A stretch of 64,000 nt of DNA from Curtobacterium sp. MCSS17_015. Lineage in GTDB: Bacteria > Actinomycetota > Actinomycetes > Actinomycetales > Microbacteriaceae. Positions within the stretch are counted from its first letter, which is position 1. Every line of letters starts with the position of its first letter. The notes beneath the pieces are model-generated. The model had not been told where the DNA came from, made no database searches, and saw nothing but the letters and a program-made list of their open reading frames with translations. The stretch is taken from the NCBI RefSeq assembly GCF_003234265.2, contig NZ_CP126256.1:558001-622000 (forward strand). The letters run 5' to 3'. Made by a program: the position numbers and the translations under genes. This document shows, piece by piece, positions 53,701 through 61,802 of this stretch.

Positions 53701-55071
53701 TCAGTGCTCTCGGGACGGGAGGCCCGGCCCGACTCCGGTGGACGAGGACCCGGACACGGTCGCCACGCGCCGGGTCGGCACCGTGCGCGTCAGCAGCCAC
53801 ACGCCCGCCGGGATCAGGACGGCACCGACGAGTGCGATCGGGAACGACAGGTGCAGTTGCATGACCGCGAAGGCCGGGCCGATCGTGCAGATGGCTGCGA
53901 CCGCGAGGACCGGCCAGGTCGGGCGGTCGGACCCCGGAGCCAGGCGGGGGAGCGGCCGGTCGAAGCGGCGGACCGCCCGCGCCACGCCGAGCGCCGTCGC
54001 GAGGAGCACCACGACCGCGATCACCCGCGTCGCCCACCACGTCCCGGAGCCGGGCTCGGGGAAGGGCAGCCCGACGAGCAGGCCGATCCCGTTGAGCAGG
54101 ATGAACAGCGGCAGGTGCCAGAGGTAGATCGCCATGCCGTCCCGACCGAGCAGGAACACGACGGCCTGCGCGGGACGGGCCTGCATGAGCCTCGTCAGCG
54201 GCGCGTGCACGACCTGCACGAGACAGGCCTGCCCGACGGCGAGGAACGCCAGCGGGAGCATCGGCGGGTTGAGGTCCTGCAGCATGTCCGGCGCCCAGAG
54301 GCCGACGGAGGTCAGGGGCACGAGCAGGCCGTACGCGGACCCCGCGATCCCGAGCAGCACCAGGCGCGACCGCCGGGCGAACCAGCCGTCGACCCACAGG
54401 AACCCGAGCTGCTGCGCGAACAGCCACACCGGGCCGAGGTTGAGGAGCCCCACCTCGGCGACGCCGGTCGTTAGGCGGACCGAGTCGACGACGGCGGCGA
54501 GCACGAGCAGCACGACGAGGGTCCACCAGGGCGCGCGTGCGTGCAGCCGGGCCATGAGGGGGACGCAGCACTGCGTGATGCCGTAGGCGGCGAGGAACCA
54601 GAGCGGGGACCCGATGCCGAACGCGAGTTCGTCGAGCAGCTCGGCCGGCGTGTTGACGGCCGTGGCGATGCCGAGTCCGACCGCGAGCACCACGAAGAGG
54701 GGGACCGCCGGCCGGAACAGCCGCACGAGCCGGGTCGCGACGTAGTCCCGCGCGGGGCTGCCGGAGGCATCCGTGCGGGCGACGGTGCTGCGCCATCCCA
54801 GGGCGCTCGCGAACCCGCCCACCACGAAGAACAGCGGCATCACCTGACCGATCCAGGTCGCGCCGACGTACCAGGGCAGTTGCTGCAGGGGGCTCGTCAC
54901 CCGGATCCCGGCGGCATCGGACGCGACGCCGACCATCGTGACGTGCACGACGACGACGAGGACGACGCAGGCCGTCCGGATGAGGTCGACGACCAGGTCC
55001 CGCTGCGCGATGGTCCCCCGGACGTCCTGAGCGGTGTTCGCCGACGCTGCGTCGGCCTGCTGCATGGACAT
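53701..55071 (-). CDS. Acyltransferase family 3 membrane protein
   Basis: A 456-residue acyltransferase_3 (OafA/YrhL-like) protein with about ten TM helices. Catalytic-type His in RTACVVLVVVVHVTMVG, FFVVGGFASALGW, and the loop YLWHLPLFILLNGIGL near the C-terminus. It probably O-acylates a surface glycan. ATG 55071 is preceded by TAGCGT ending 6 nt upstream (leaderless pattern). No adjacent glycan gene; it may act on the EPS encoded at 5-24 kb. Confidence 0.9.
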   Translation of the reverse strand: MSMQQADAASANTAQDVRGTIAQRDLVVDLIRTACVVLVVVVHVTMVGVASDAAGIRVTSPLQQLPWYVGATWIGQVMPLFFVVGGFASALGWRSTVARTDASGSPARDYVATRLVRLFRPAVPLFVVLAVGLGIATAVNTPAELLDELAFGIGSPLWFLAAYGITQCCVPLMARLHARAPWWTLVVLLVLAAVVDSVRLTTGVAEVGLLNLGPVWLFAQQLGFLWVDGWFARRSRLVLLGIAGSAYGLLVPLTSVGLWAPDMLQDLNPPMLPLAFLAVGQACLVQVVHAPLTRLMQARPAQAVVFLLGRDGMAIYLWHLPLFILLNGIGLLVGLPFPEPGSGTWWATRVIAVVVLLATALGVARAVRRFDRPLPRLAPGSDRPTWPVLAVAAICTIGPAFAVMQLHLSFPIALVGAVLIPAGVWLLTRTVPTRRVATVSGSSSTGVGPGLPSREH

Positions 55072-55207
55072 GGCTGGACGCTACCGGCCGTTCCCACCGT
55101 CCCGAGCGATGCTCAGCTGATCGCGACCGGATCGTGACACATCGTATTCCGCAACGCGTACGTGTCGTGGCCGCGGGGACGGGCCGGCCGTGTACAGTGA
55201 GCGTTGT

Positions 55208-55222
55208 CTTGAACGCTGCAAG
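55208..55222 (+). promoter_or_regulatory. Candidate Fur-family operator
   Basis: cttgaacgctgcaag, an imperfect 15-bp inverted repeat (CTTGnA-3-TnCAAG), lies between a -10-like TACAGT (55193-55198) and the fur start. Placement suits autoregulation by a peroxide- or iron-sensing Fur protein. Confidence 0.45.
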
Positions 55223-55235
55223 AGAAGGGCTCCGC

Positions 55236-55724
55236 ATGGTCGACGACACCGAACTCCTCCGCGGGGCCGGACTCCGGGTCACCGCGCCGAGGCTCGCGGC
55301 ACTCCGCGCGATCGAGGCGTCGCCGCACACCACGGCCGACGACCTCGTCAGTGCGCTCGCGGCCGAACTCCCGACCACGAGCCACCAGGCGGTCTACGGC
55401 GTGCTGAACGCCTTGACCGGCGCCGGGCTCGTCCGCCGGATCGAACCCGCCGGCAGCCCGGCACGGTACGAGCGCCGCACCGGGGACAACCACCACCACA
55501 TCGTCTGCACCATGTGCGGCGCCATCGGTGACGTGGACTGCGCCGTCGGCCACGCGCCGTGCCTGACCCCGTCCGAGACCCACGGCTTCGCGGTCACCAC
55601 CGCCGAGGTCACCTACTGGGGCATCTGCGCGCAGTGCGCCGCTGCCGAGCGTGACGACACGGCGGAGGCTGCCGCGCCCGCCGTCGCGCCCAGCGCCACC
55701 GCCGTCGCACCCAGCGCGAGCTGA
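55236..55724 (+). CDS. Fur family transcriptional regulator (FurA/PerR-like) paired with catalase
   Basis: A 162-residue Fur-type repressor: winged helix (LRVTAPRLAALRAIEAS, TSHQAVYGVLNALTGAGLV), metal-site NHHHIVCTMCG (regulatory His, CxxC structural zinc) and second Cys pair GICAQC. C-terminal tail is Ala/Pro-rich. ATG 55236 has gaaggg upstream. Just before a catalase gene, as in the actinobacterial furA-kat arrangement, so de-repression by peroxide is expected. Confidence 0.92.
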   Translation: MVDDTELLRGAGLRVTAPRLAALRAIEASPHTTADDLVSALAAELPTTSHQAVYGVLNALTGAGLVRRIEPAGSPARYERRTGDNHHHIVCTMCGAIGDVDCAVGHAPCLTPSETHGFAVTTAEVTYWGICAQCAAAERDDTAEAAAPAVAPSATAVAPSAS

Positions 55725-55847
55725 GCGCCTGCGCAGCACGGGCCTCCCGGCAAACCCGGGACGTCCGCTGTGCCCTGCCCAGCGCCGTACCCAGAAGACC
55801 AACCCGAGCCACCCTGACCGATCCAACCGTTCCACCGAGGAGGAACC

Positions 55848-57353
55848 GTGTCCGACCAGAACACGCCCACCACCACCACCAACAGCGGGGCTCCGGTCTC
55901 CAGCGACCAGCACTCCATGGGTGTCGGGGCCGACGGCCCGATCGCGCTGCACGACCACTACCTGGTCGAGAAGCTCGCCCAGTTCAACCGGGAGCGGATC
56001 CCGGAGCGCGTCGTGCACGCCAAGGGCGGTGGTGCCTTCGGTACCTTCACCGTCACCCACGACGTCTCGCGGTACACGCGCGCCGCGTTCCTCCAGCCCG
56101 GACAGACCACCGAGATGCTCGCGCGGTTCTCGAGCGTCGCCGGTGAGCAGGGCTCGCCCGACACCTGGCGCGACCCCCGCGGCTTCGCGCTGAAGTTCTA
56201 CACGAGCGAGGGCAACTACGACCTCGTCGGCAACAACACCCCCGTGTTCTTCCTCCGCGACGGCATCAAGTTCCCCGACTTCATCCGCTCGCAGAAGCGC
56301 CTGCCGGGCTCCCACCTGCGCGACCACGACATGCAGTGGGACTTCTGGACCCTGTCGCCCGAATCGGCGCACCAGGTCACCTGGCTCATGGGTGACCGCG
56401 GCCTGCCCGCCAGCTGGCGCAACATGGACGGCTTCGGCTCGCACACGTACCAGTGGATCAACGCCGACGGCGAGCGCTTCTGGGTGAAGTACCACTTCAT
56501 CACCGAGCAGGGCCACAAGACCCTGACGCAGGAGGACGCCGACCGCATCGCCGGCGAGGACGCGGACTTCCACATCCGTGACCTGCACGCCGCGATCGAG
56601 CGCCAGGACTTCCCGCGCTGGACCCTCAAGGTGCAGGTCATGCCGTACGACGACGCCGCGGAGTACCGCTTCAACCCGTTCGACCTGACGAAGGTGTGGC
56701 CGCACGCGGACTACCCCCTCATCGAGGTCGGCACGATGGAGCTCAACCGCAACCCGGAGAACTACTTCGCGCAGATCGAGCAGGCGACCTTCGCCCCCTC
56801 GAACTTCGTGCCCGGCATCGCGGCGAGCCCCGACAAGATGCTCCTCGCGCGCATCTTCAGCTACGCAGACGCCCACCGCTACCGCGTCGGCACGAACCAC
56901 GCGCAGCTGCCGGTGAACGCCCCGAAGAACGAGGTCCACTCGTACTCGAAGGACGGCGGCATGCGCTTCGACTTCCAGAAGTCCGAGGTGCCGGTGTACG
57001 CGCCGAACTCGCTCGGTGGTGCCCACGCCGACCCGAACGCGACCGACGACGCGCCGGGCTGGGAGTCCGACGGTGCGCTGCAGCGCTCCGCCGCCACCCT
57101 GCACCCGGAGGACGACGACTGGGGTCAGGCCGGCACGCTCTACCGCGAGGTGCTCGACGATGCCGCCCGTGAGCGTCTCGTCGGCAACATCGCCGGGCAC
57201 GTCTCGAAGGTGACGCGCGACGACCTGCGCGAGCGCGTCTTCGCCTACTGGACGAACGTCGACCCCGACCTCGGAGCGCGCGTGCGCGCCGCGGTCGCGC
57301 CGAGCGCGCCGGGCTCGAACGAGGACCCGGAGAAGGTCGCCGTCGAGGCGTAG
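55848..57353 (+). CDS. katA: Monofunctional haem catalase
   Basis: A 501-residue small-subunit (clade 3) catalase that dismutates hydrogen peroxide. Distal His57 in [13 protein letters not shown], Asn in [12 protein letters not shown], proximal haem ligand Tyr339 in [19 protein letters not shown]-type fold residues [13 protein letters not shown] 55848 with a very strong gaggaggaa ribosome binding site. Follows the Fur gene by 123 bp and is probably under its control. Confidence 0.96.
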   Translation: MSDQNTPTTTTNSGAPVSSDQHSMGVGADGPIALHDHYLVEKLAQFNRERIPERVVHAKGGGAFGTFTVTHDVSRYTRAAFLQPGQTTEMLARFSSVAGEQGSPDTWRDPRGFALKFYTSEGNYDLVGNNTPVFFLRDGIKFPDFIRSQKRLPGSHLRDHDMQWDFWTLSPESAHQVTWLMGDRGLPASWRNMDGFGSHTYQWINADGERFWVKYHFITEQGHKTLTQEDADRIAGEDADFHIRDLHAAIERQDFPRWTLKVQVMPYDDAAEYRFNPFDLTKVWPHADYPLIEVGTMELNRNPENYFAQIEQATFAPSNFVPGIAASPDKMLLARIFSYADAHRYRVGTNHAQLPVNAPKNEVHSYSKDGGMRFDFQKSEVPVYAPNSLGGAHADPNATDDAPGWESDGALQRSAATLHPEDDDWGQAGTLYREVLDDAARERLVGNIAGHVSKVTRDDLRERVFAYWTNVDPDLGARVRAAVAPSAPGSNEDPEKVAVEA

Positions 57354-57370
57354 TCGACGCTGGAACTGCC

Positions 57371-57409
57371 GGGAGGCGCGGTGCGAGTCGGACTCGCACC
57401 GCGCCTCCC
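57371..57409. terminator. Hairpin terminator with GGGAGGCGCG core
   Basis: A perfect 18-bp stem (57371-57388 and 57392-57409) with CGG loop, 18 bp after the catalase stop and between convergent genes. Contains the recurrent gggaggcgcgg core. A single arm of the same family lies at about 57509. Confidence 0.8.
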
Positions 57410-57573
57410 GTCCGTGATCCGGCGGTCGCCGGGTGCCCCTGGGCGGAGCGCCGACTGGTCGGGACGTCCCGCGCAGTGCCGTGGAGCGGTCACGGCCTGT
57501 CGTCCCGGGAGGCCCGGTGCGACCGTTCCTGACCGCTCGGCGACCGCGGTCGGGCGCGTCGGGACGGGGGCGA

Positions 57574-58140
57574 TCAGACCTGCTGGCCGTTGAGCAGGAT
57601 CGGGCCCTCCGGCCAGTCCTCGAGCCGGGCCGTCACGGGTCGGACCATCCAGCCGCCCTGCTCGGTCTCCACGACCCCGGCACCGTCCGCCGTGAACGCA
57701 CTGAAGGTGCCGATCGCCTCCGGGAACTCGTGCCAGCCCATGTGGGCGTAGAAGGGGACCCGGTCCTCACCCGCGCCGAGGAACCCGTACGGCACGCGCA
57801 GCCCGTCGAGGACGTCGTGCACGCGGTCCATCAGCTCGCGGCCGACGCCCGTTCCCTGCAGTCGCGGCGAGACGCCGACCAGGCCGGTGTCGCCGACCAG
57901 GACGTCCTCGCCGCCGACCGTGACGAACATCCGCCGGATGCCGACGTGCGCCAGGACGACGCCGTCCTCGGTCCGCCCGATGACCCGGCGTTCGGGCTGC
58001 ATCCCCGCCCAGCTCCGGCCGCCGACGTACCAGTGCGACCAGTCCGGGAAGGCCTGCGCCAGCATCGCCGCGATCGCTTCGTGGTCGATGAGCGTCAGCG
58101 CGCTCTCCTCGACCACCTCCCACCGGATTTCGTCAGTCAT
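57574..58140 (-). CDS. NodA-family N-acyltransferase homologue (GNAT superfamily)
   Basis: A 188-residue protein that aligns along its whole length with rhizobial NodA as I know its sequence: N-terminal IRWEVV...L.L.DH, GGRSWAGMQPERRVIG (41-56; NodA has a SRSWAG.RPE.R.IG stretch), VLAHVGIRRMFVTVGG..DVLV, GLVGVSPRLQGTGVG, VPYGF, and the tail DWPEGPILLNGQ (NodA EWPAG...NG). NodA N-acylates a chito-oligosaccharide; here no nodB or nodC neighbours are present, so the acceptor and acyl donor are unknown. ATG 58140; CAGGAT ends 6 nt upstream. Alternative view: a general GNAT of the AAC(2')/NodA branch. Confidence 0.75.
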   Translation of the reverse strand: MTDEIRWEVVEESALTLIDHEAIAAMLAQAFPDWSHWYVGGRSWAGMQPERRVIGRTEDGVVLAHVGIRRMFVTVGGEDVLVGDTGLVGVSPRLQGTGVGRELMDRVHDVLDGLRVPYGFLGAGEDRVPFYAHMGWHEFPEAIGTFSAFTADGAGVVETEQGGWMVRPVTARLEDWPEGPILLNGQQV

Positions 58141-58308
58141 CCGACCATCCTGCCCGGCGAACCGCATCGTGCACTGACCGCCCGCGTATGTCGTGTACCG
58201 AAAAGTGGCATTCCGGGATCGTGCCGTTCTCCGTTGCAGATCGGTCGTGGGTGGAGCAGTACCGGGAATCACTCCGCAAGTCGGCCATTCGACATTCGGC
58301 ATGAGCCC

Positions 58309-58337
58309 TTGCGTCAGGCCGAGAACGCTCATACATT
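58309..58337 (+). promoter_or_regulatory. Promoter of the secreted-peptide/lipoprotein cassette
   Basis: TTGCGT (58309-58314), exact 17-bp spacer, TACATT (58332-58337), 43 bp before ATG 58381. The flanking 58141-58380 region is distinctly less GC-rich than the rest of the window and holds nothing else recognisable. Confidence 0.6.
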
Positions 58338-58380
58338 ACACATCACGCTGCGACGGTCGCGGCGATGGAGGGGAACGAAC

Positions 58381-58668
58381 ATGATGGTCTCGAAGCTGAT
58401 CCTCGGAGTCGCAAGCGTCGGGACAGTCCTGAGTGCTGGCGTCGCCGTCGACGCAGCGACGGCACCGGGGGCAGAGGCTCGGGCGTGCTGGGGACAGATC
58501 ACGCAGTCACAGGGGAAGAACTACACGGGGTGCGGAGTTGCGCAGCACTTCAACCGGTTGAGCAACGGACTCGTGAAACTCGGCAACCGGGCGGGTGCGA
58601 ACAGCTGGTCGAGGGAATCGTTCAGCTGGGCGGGGATCGCGCAGTACGGCATGATCCGAGCGGCGTGA
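58381..58668 (+). CDS. Small secreted two-cysteine peptide (bacteriocin-like?)
   Basis: A 95-residue precursor: signal peptide (MMVSKLILGVASVGTVLSAG to AEA, about 33 residues), then a 62-residue mature peptide with Cys36 and Cys51 that could form a disulphide, Gly/Asn/Ser-rich and aromatic, weakly basic. ATG 58381 has ggagggg. The stop overlaps the following lipoprotein start (GTGA). Size and secretion fit a bacteriocin, but the lactococcin 972 and other families I know do not match convincingly, so the role is open. Confidence 0.6.
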   Translation: MMVSKLILGVASVGTVLSAGVAVDAATAPGAEARACWGQITQSQGKNYTGCGVAQHFNRLSNGLVKLGNRAGANSWSRESFSWAGIAQYGMIRAA

Positions 58669-59270
58669 TCAGCCGGGGTCGCTGGTGCGTCGTTGCGATC
58701 GTGGGCGCTCTCATCAGCACGGCGAGCGCGTGCAGCGCGTCGCGTACGGAGCGGGGCAGCGACGGGCCGATCTCCCTCCTCGGGGCGGGGCCGTGGGCAG
58801 ATGAGTTCGCTACGGCGATCTCAGACGCCAGCGATCACGAGCTGGCCATCCTCGAGGACGGTGTGGTGACGCCGAAGGAACTGGCGGATGCGCAAGCGAA
58901 GATGCGGGAATGCATGGCTGAAGCGGGCTACGGGTACCGCGAACTCGACGACGGTACGGCGGAGATCCAGCCCCTGGATGGTGATGAAGTGGGACAAAGC
59001 GATGCCGCCCTCGCAACCAAGCAGCGATGCGCCACTCGATTCGACAGGAGCATCACGTACTTGTTCAACGAGGTCCGACGGAATCCGGAGAAGCAGGATG
59101 ATGCGGAGATCACGGTGGCCTGCCTCAAAAAGGCGGGTCTCGTGACGAAGGCGTACTCCGAGCGCGAGTGGCGGGATGAAGACGACAAGGGCGTCTACTC
59201 GTACGACCAATGGGCACCCGAAGCGGTGCAGTGCAGGTTGGATCCGCTCGGACTGTGGCGGCACGGATGA
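58665..59270 (+). CDS. Lipoprotein coupled to the secreted peptide
   Basis: A 201-residue lipoprotein with lipobox-like STASAC (Cys23). The mature part is acidic and helical, with four further Cys in two pairs (MRECMAEAGY, QRCATRF, VACLKKAGL, VQCRLDP) and a DxxE-rich tail. No family recognised. GTG 58665 overlaps the peptide gene stop (GTGA), so the two are co-translated; an immunity or receptor function for the peptide is a guess. The stop at 59268-59270 is followed in the same frame by a membrane protein remnant. Confidence 0.7.
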   Translation: MISRGRWCVVAIVGALISTASACSASRTERGSDGPISLLGAGPWADEFATAISDASDHELAILEDGVVTPKELADAQAKMRECMAEAGYGYRELDDGTAEIQPLDGDEVGQSDAALATKQRCATRFDRSITYLFNEVRRNPEKQDDAEITVACLKKAGLVTKAYSEREWRDEDDKGVYSYDQWAPEAVQCRLDPLGLWRHG

Positions 59271-59627
59271 ACCGGACTCGGACTCGGAGCTGGCGCGGCG
59301 CTCGGACTCGGGCTGGTCGTCGGGAGCGCTGCCGTGTTCTGTCGGCGGCTGTCGATCGCCTCCGACCGGCACGTCGGCGTCAGCACCGCGGCGCAGGCAC
59401 TCGGCATCGCCGTCCAGCACCTCGTGTGGGGTGCGATCGGCGCCGTCCTGGCGCTCGCCGTGTCCGTGGTGCTGGTCCGGGGCCTCCCGTTCGGTGACGG
59501 ACTGCCCGTCGTCGAGGGCGCCGCGCTCCTCTGCGGGCTCGGACTCGTCGGAGCGGTCACAGGAGGTGCGGCGGCCGTCCCGCTCGTCCGCGAGCGGGCG
59601 CTGCACCGCTACTTCCGCACCCGCTGA
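59271..59627 (+). pseudogene. 5'-truncated membrane protein fused in frame behind the lipoprotein stop
   Basis: Directly after the lipoprotein stop, in the same frame, the sequence encodes a hydrophobic helix (GLGLGAGAALGLGLVVGSAA), an Arg-rich turn (VFCRRLSIASDRHVGVSTAA) and two more helices, ending RYFRTR. No start codon precedes the first helix, so its original 5' end is missing. GTG 59334 could still start a 97-residue, two-helix product. I read this as the 3' part of a membrane protein gene whose 5' end was replaced by the peptide/lipoprotein cassette. Confidence 0.55.
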
Positions 59628-59725
59628 CGCGAGCGGGTACGGGACACTGACACGAGCGGGCTCGGGACGCCGACACGAGCGGGCTCGGGACGCCGACACG
59701 AGCGGGCTCGGGACGCCGACACGAG
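59626..59725 (+). repeat. 23-bp tandem repeat starting at a stop codon
   Basis: One diverged unit (59626-59648) and three identical units (59649-59717) of gacacgagcgggctcgggac plus gcc, then 8 bp of a fifth. The array begins at the stop codon of the truncated membrane gene. Confidence 0.9.
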
Positions 59726-59818
59726 CCTTCCGGCCGTGATCGCGACCCGGCCCGCCGGCCGCGCACACGGACGGACCACGCGCGCCCCAGCCGGGAGGCG
59801 CAGCTCGCGCCCGCCGAC

Positions 59819-60718
59819 TCACCCGCGACCGGCGGTGGTCACCTCGATGCGGTTCGCCCAGGGGTCCTCGAACGCGACCGTCCGGCCGTCGTCCGCGGTC
59901 TGCACGCCGGCGTTCCGCATGCGCGCGGTGAGCGCGCCGAGGTCGTCGGCGGCCGGCACCTCGATGCGCACGAGCCCCAGCCCCAGGGCGAGCTGTCGGC
60001 GTCCGGCCCCGCGTGAGTTCCACGTGTTCATCGCCATGTGGTGGTGGTACCCGCCGGCGCTGACGAACAGTGCCTGCCCGCCCATCGCCGCGGTCGTGGC
60101 GAAGCCGAGCGTGTCGACGTAGAACGCCTTCGCGGCGGCGACGTCCCCGACCGACAGGTGCACGTGGCCGACGCGGCCCGGCCGGGAACCTGCGTGCTCC
60201 AGAGCATCGGCCGTCAGGTGCTCCTGCAGGAAGGCGTTCGGGTCGAGGTACACGGTGTCCATGTCGACCGAGCCGTGCGTCCAGGACCACTGCGTCCGGT
60301 CGCGGTCCCAGTACAACTCGACGCCGTTGCCCTCCGGATCGGAGAAGTAGAACGCGTTGCTGACCAGGTGGTCGGCGCTGCCGGTGAAGGACTGCGGGTA
60401 GCCGGTGGCGACGGAGTACAGCGCCGCGGCGAGGTCAGCCCGGGTGTCGAAGAGCACGGCGGTGTGGAACAGGCCGGCCTGCCCCGGGCTGGCGTTCCGG
60501 AGCGACGGCTCGTGCTCGAGGACCAGGACCGGCACGGTGAGCCCTCCCGCGGCCTCCCCGGCCGCCGGGCGCCCGAGCACCACCCGACCGCCCTCCTGCG
60601 CGAGCACCGTCAGCCGGACGCCGTCCCGGTAGTACGCCGTCATGGCGTCGAGGTCGGCGACCCGGAGCGTGACGGCGCCCATCCCGGTGTCCGCGGCGAG
60701 GAGGTCCTGCGAGTGCAT
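59819..60718 (-). CDS. VOC family dioxygenase-like protein (two glyoxalase modules)
   Basis: A 299-residue double vicinal-oxygen-chelate protein resembling catechol 2,3-dioxygenase-like CatE. Module 1: AVTLRVADLDAMTAYYRDGV, LFHTAVLF (metal His), DPEGNGVELYWDR (Glu). Module 2: GHVHLSVGDVAAAKAFYVDT (His), YHHHMAMNTW, EDPWANRIEV (Glu). Metal-dependent ring cleavage or isomerisation is possible. ATG 60718 has gaggg; an inverted repeat overlaps its promoter. Confidence 0.9.
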   Translation of the reverse strand: MHSQDLLAADTGMGAVTLRVADLDAMTAYYRDGVRLTVLAQEGGRVVLGRPAAGEAAGGLTVPVLVLEHEPSLRNASPGQAGLFHTAVLFDTRADLAAALYSVATGYPQSFTGSADHLVSNAFYFSDPEGNGVELYWDRDRTQWSWTHGSVDMDTVYLDPNAFLQEHLTADALEHAGSRPGRVGHVHLSVGDVAAAKAFYVDTLGFATTAAMGGQALFVSAGGYHHHMAMNTWNSRGAGRRQLALGLGLVRIEVPAADDLGALTARMRNAGVQTADDGRTVAFEDPWANRIEVTTAGRG

Positions 60719-60741
60719 GCCCTCAGTCTGCGCCCGCTTCG

Positions 60742-60764
60742 GTGACACGTCAACGAGTTGTCAC
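60742..60764 (-). promoter_or_regulatory. Operator-like inverted repeat over the VOC gene promoter
   Basis: gtgaca (60742-60747) and tgtcac (60759-60764) form a 6-11-6 inverted repeat; on the minus strand it overlaps TTGACG, a fair -35 for the VOC gene, and the end of the upstream SDR gene. Suggests repressor control. Confidence 0.4.
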
Positions 60765-61540
60765 TTCGCGCTGAAGCCCCCGTCCGTCTTGAGCAGTTGT
60801 CCGTTCACCCACCCGCCGTCCGGCCCGCAGAGGAACCCGACGAGCGCCGCCGTGTCCGTGGGCATCGACGGCCGGCCGAGCGGAGTCTGGTCGACGGCCG
60901 CCTGCCGGATCTCGTCCGTCATCCATCCCGTGTCGTTCGGCCCCGGGTTGATGGTGTTCGCGCTGACCCGCACGTCCCCGAGTTCGATCGCCGCGCCGAC
61001 GATCAGCCGGTCGAGCGCACCCTTGCTCGTGCCGTACGGCAGGTTGAACCCGACGTGGTCGCTCGTCAGCGCGATCACCCGGCGCCGGTCGAGCGGCGCG
61101 TCGGCTCCCTCGCGCAGTCGCCGTGCGTACGCCTGGACGACGAGGAACGGGGCGCGGACGTTCACGGCCAGGTGCTTGTCGAACGACTCGACGGTCGTCG
61201 TCGCGAAGTCGGAGTCCACCGACTCGCAGTGCGACATGACGACGGCCGCCACGGGCGCACCGGCTTCGGCCTCGGCGCGGCCGACGAGCGCGGCCGCCTG
61301 CTCCGGGTCGGCCAGGTCGACCGGGAGGCGCGTCACGGCGGCCCCCGCCGCCACACACTCCGCGACGACCGCGTCCACCCCCTCCGGGTCGGCACCCCCG
61401 TGCACCCGCTCGTCGTACGGCCCCCACCAGCTGATGGCGAGGTCCCAGCCGTCGGTGGCGAGCCGGATCGCGATCGCGGCACCGATGCCGGCCCGTCGGC
61501 CCACCCCGGTCACCAGGGCGAGTGGTCTGCGGTCGGTCAT
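60761..61540 (-). CDS. SDR family oxidoreductase (FabG-like)
   Basis: A 259-residue SDR: LALVTGVGRRAGIGAAIAIRL (cofactor loop with an RR insertion, as in GIGxA variants), VVMSHCESVD in place of the usual NNAG, ALTSDHVGF (Ser region), YGTSKGAL (Tyr-xxx-Lys) and FLCGPDGGWVNGQLLKTDGG at the end. ATG 61540 has ggagg. Upstream of the VOC gene on the same strand, but the two may not form an operon because a promoter lies between them. Confidence 0.9.
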   Translation of the reverse strand: MTDRRPLALVTGVGRRAGIGAAIAIRLATDGWDLAISWWGPYDERVHGGADPEGVDAVVAECVAAGAAVTRLPVDLADPEQAAALVGRAEAEAGAPVAAVVMSHCESVDSDFATTTVESFDKHLAVNVRAPFLVVQAYARRLREGADAPLDRRRVIALTSDHVGFNLPYGTSKGALDRLIVGAAIELGDVRVSANTINPGPNDTGWMTDEIRQAAVDQTPLGRPSMPTDTAALVGFLCGPDGGWVNGQLLKTDGGFSAK

Positions 61541-61646
61541 GTGGGCCTCCATCCCGACCGTGCAGCGGTGCGCGGTCCTGACCACCTTGGCATCACATCC
61601 GGGTGCTCGTCAGCCGGACCCGGCCGGGACGGGCCAAGATGGACCG

Positions 61647-61802
61647 ATGCCCCCTGAACGCCGAGGCCGCCGACCGCGACCCCAGGACCTGCCCATCGAG
61701 CGAGCCCGTGACCGGCCGTGGCCGTCCCCCTCCGGCGCGATCGCCGTGCCGGCCGTCTCGATCGCGGTCGCGCCCGTCGCGACGGTCGTGGTGACGCCGT
61801 GA
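61647..61802 (+). CDS. Possible 51-residue small protein upstream of lepB
   Basis: From ATG 61647: Arg/Pro-rich N-terminus (MPPERRGRRPRPQDLPIERA), then a hydrophobic stretch AIAVPAVSIAVAPVATVVV. CAAGAT ends 6 nt upstream of the ATG, a near match to the leaderless pattern, and the stop overlaps the lepB start (GTGA). It might be a coupling leader or a small membrane protein. Composition is not strongly protein-like, so it remains doubtful. Confidence 0.3.
   Translation: MPPERRGRRPRPQDLPIERARDRPWPSPSGAIAVPAVSIAVAPVATVVVTP

Noticed and set aside
58381..58668. Assignment of the small secreted peptide to the lactococcin 972 bacteriocin family
   Set aside because: Length and secretion fit, but the tryptophan/tyrosine pattern of that family is missing and the typical immunity transporter genes are absent.
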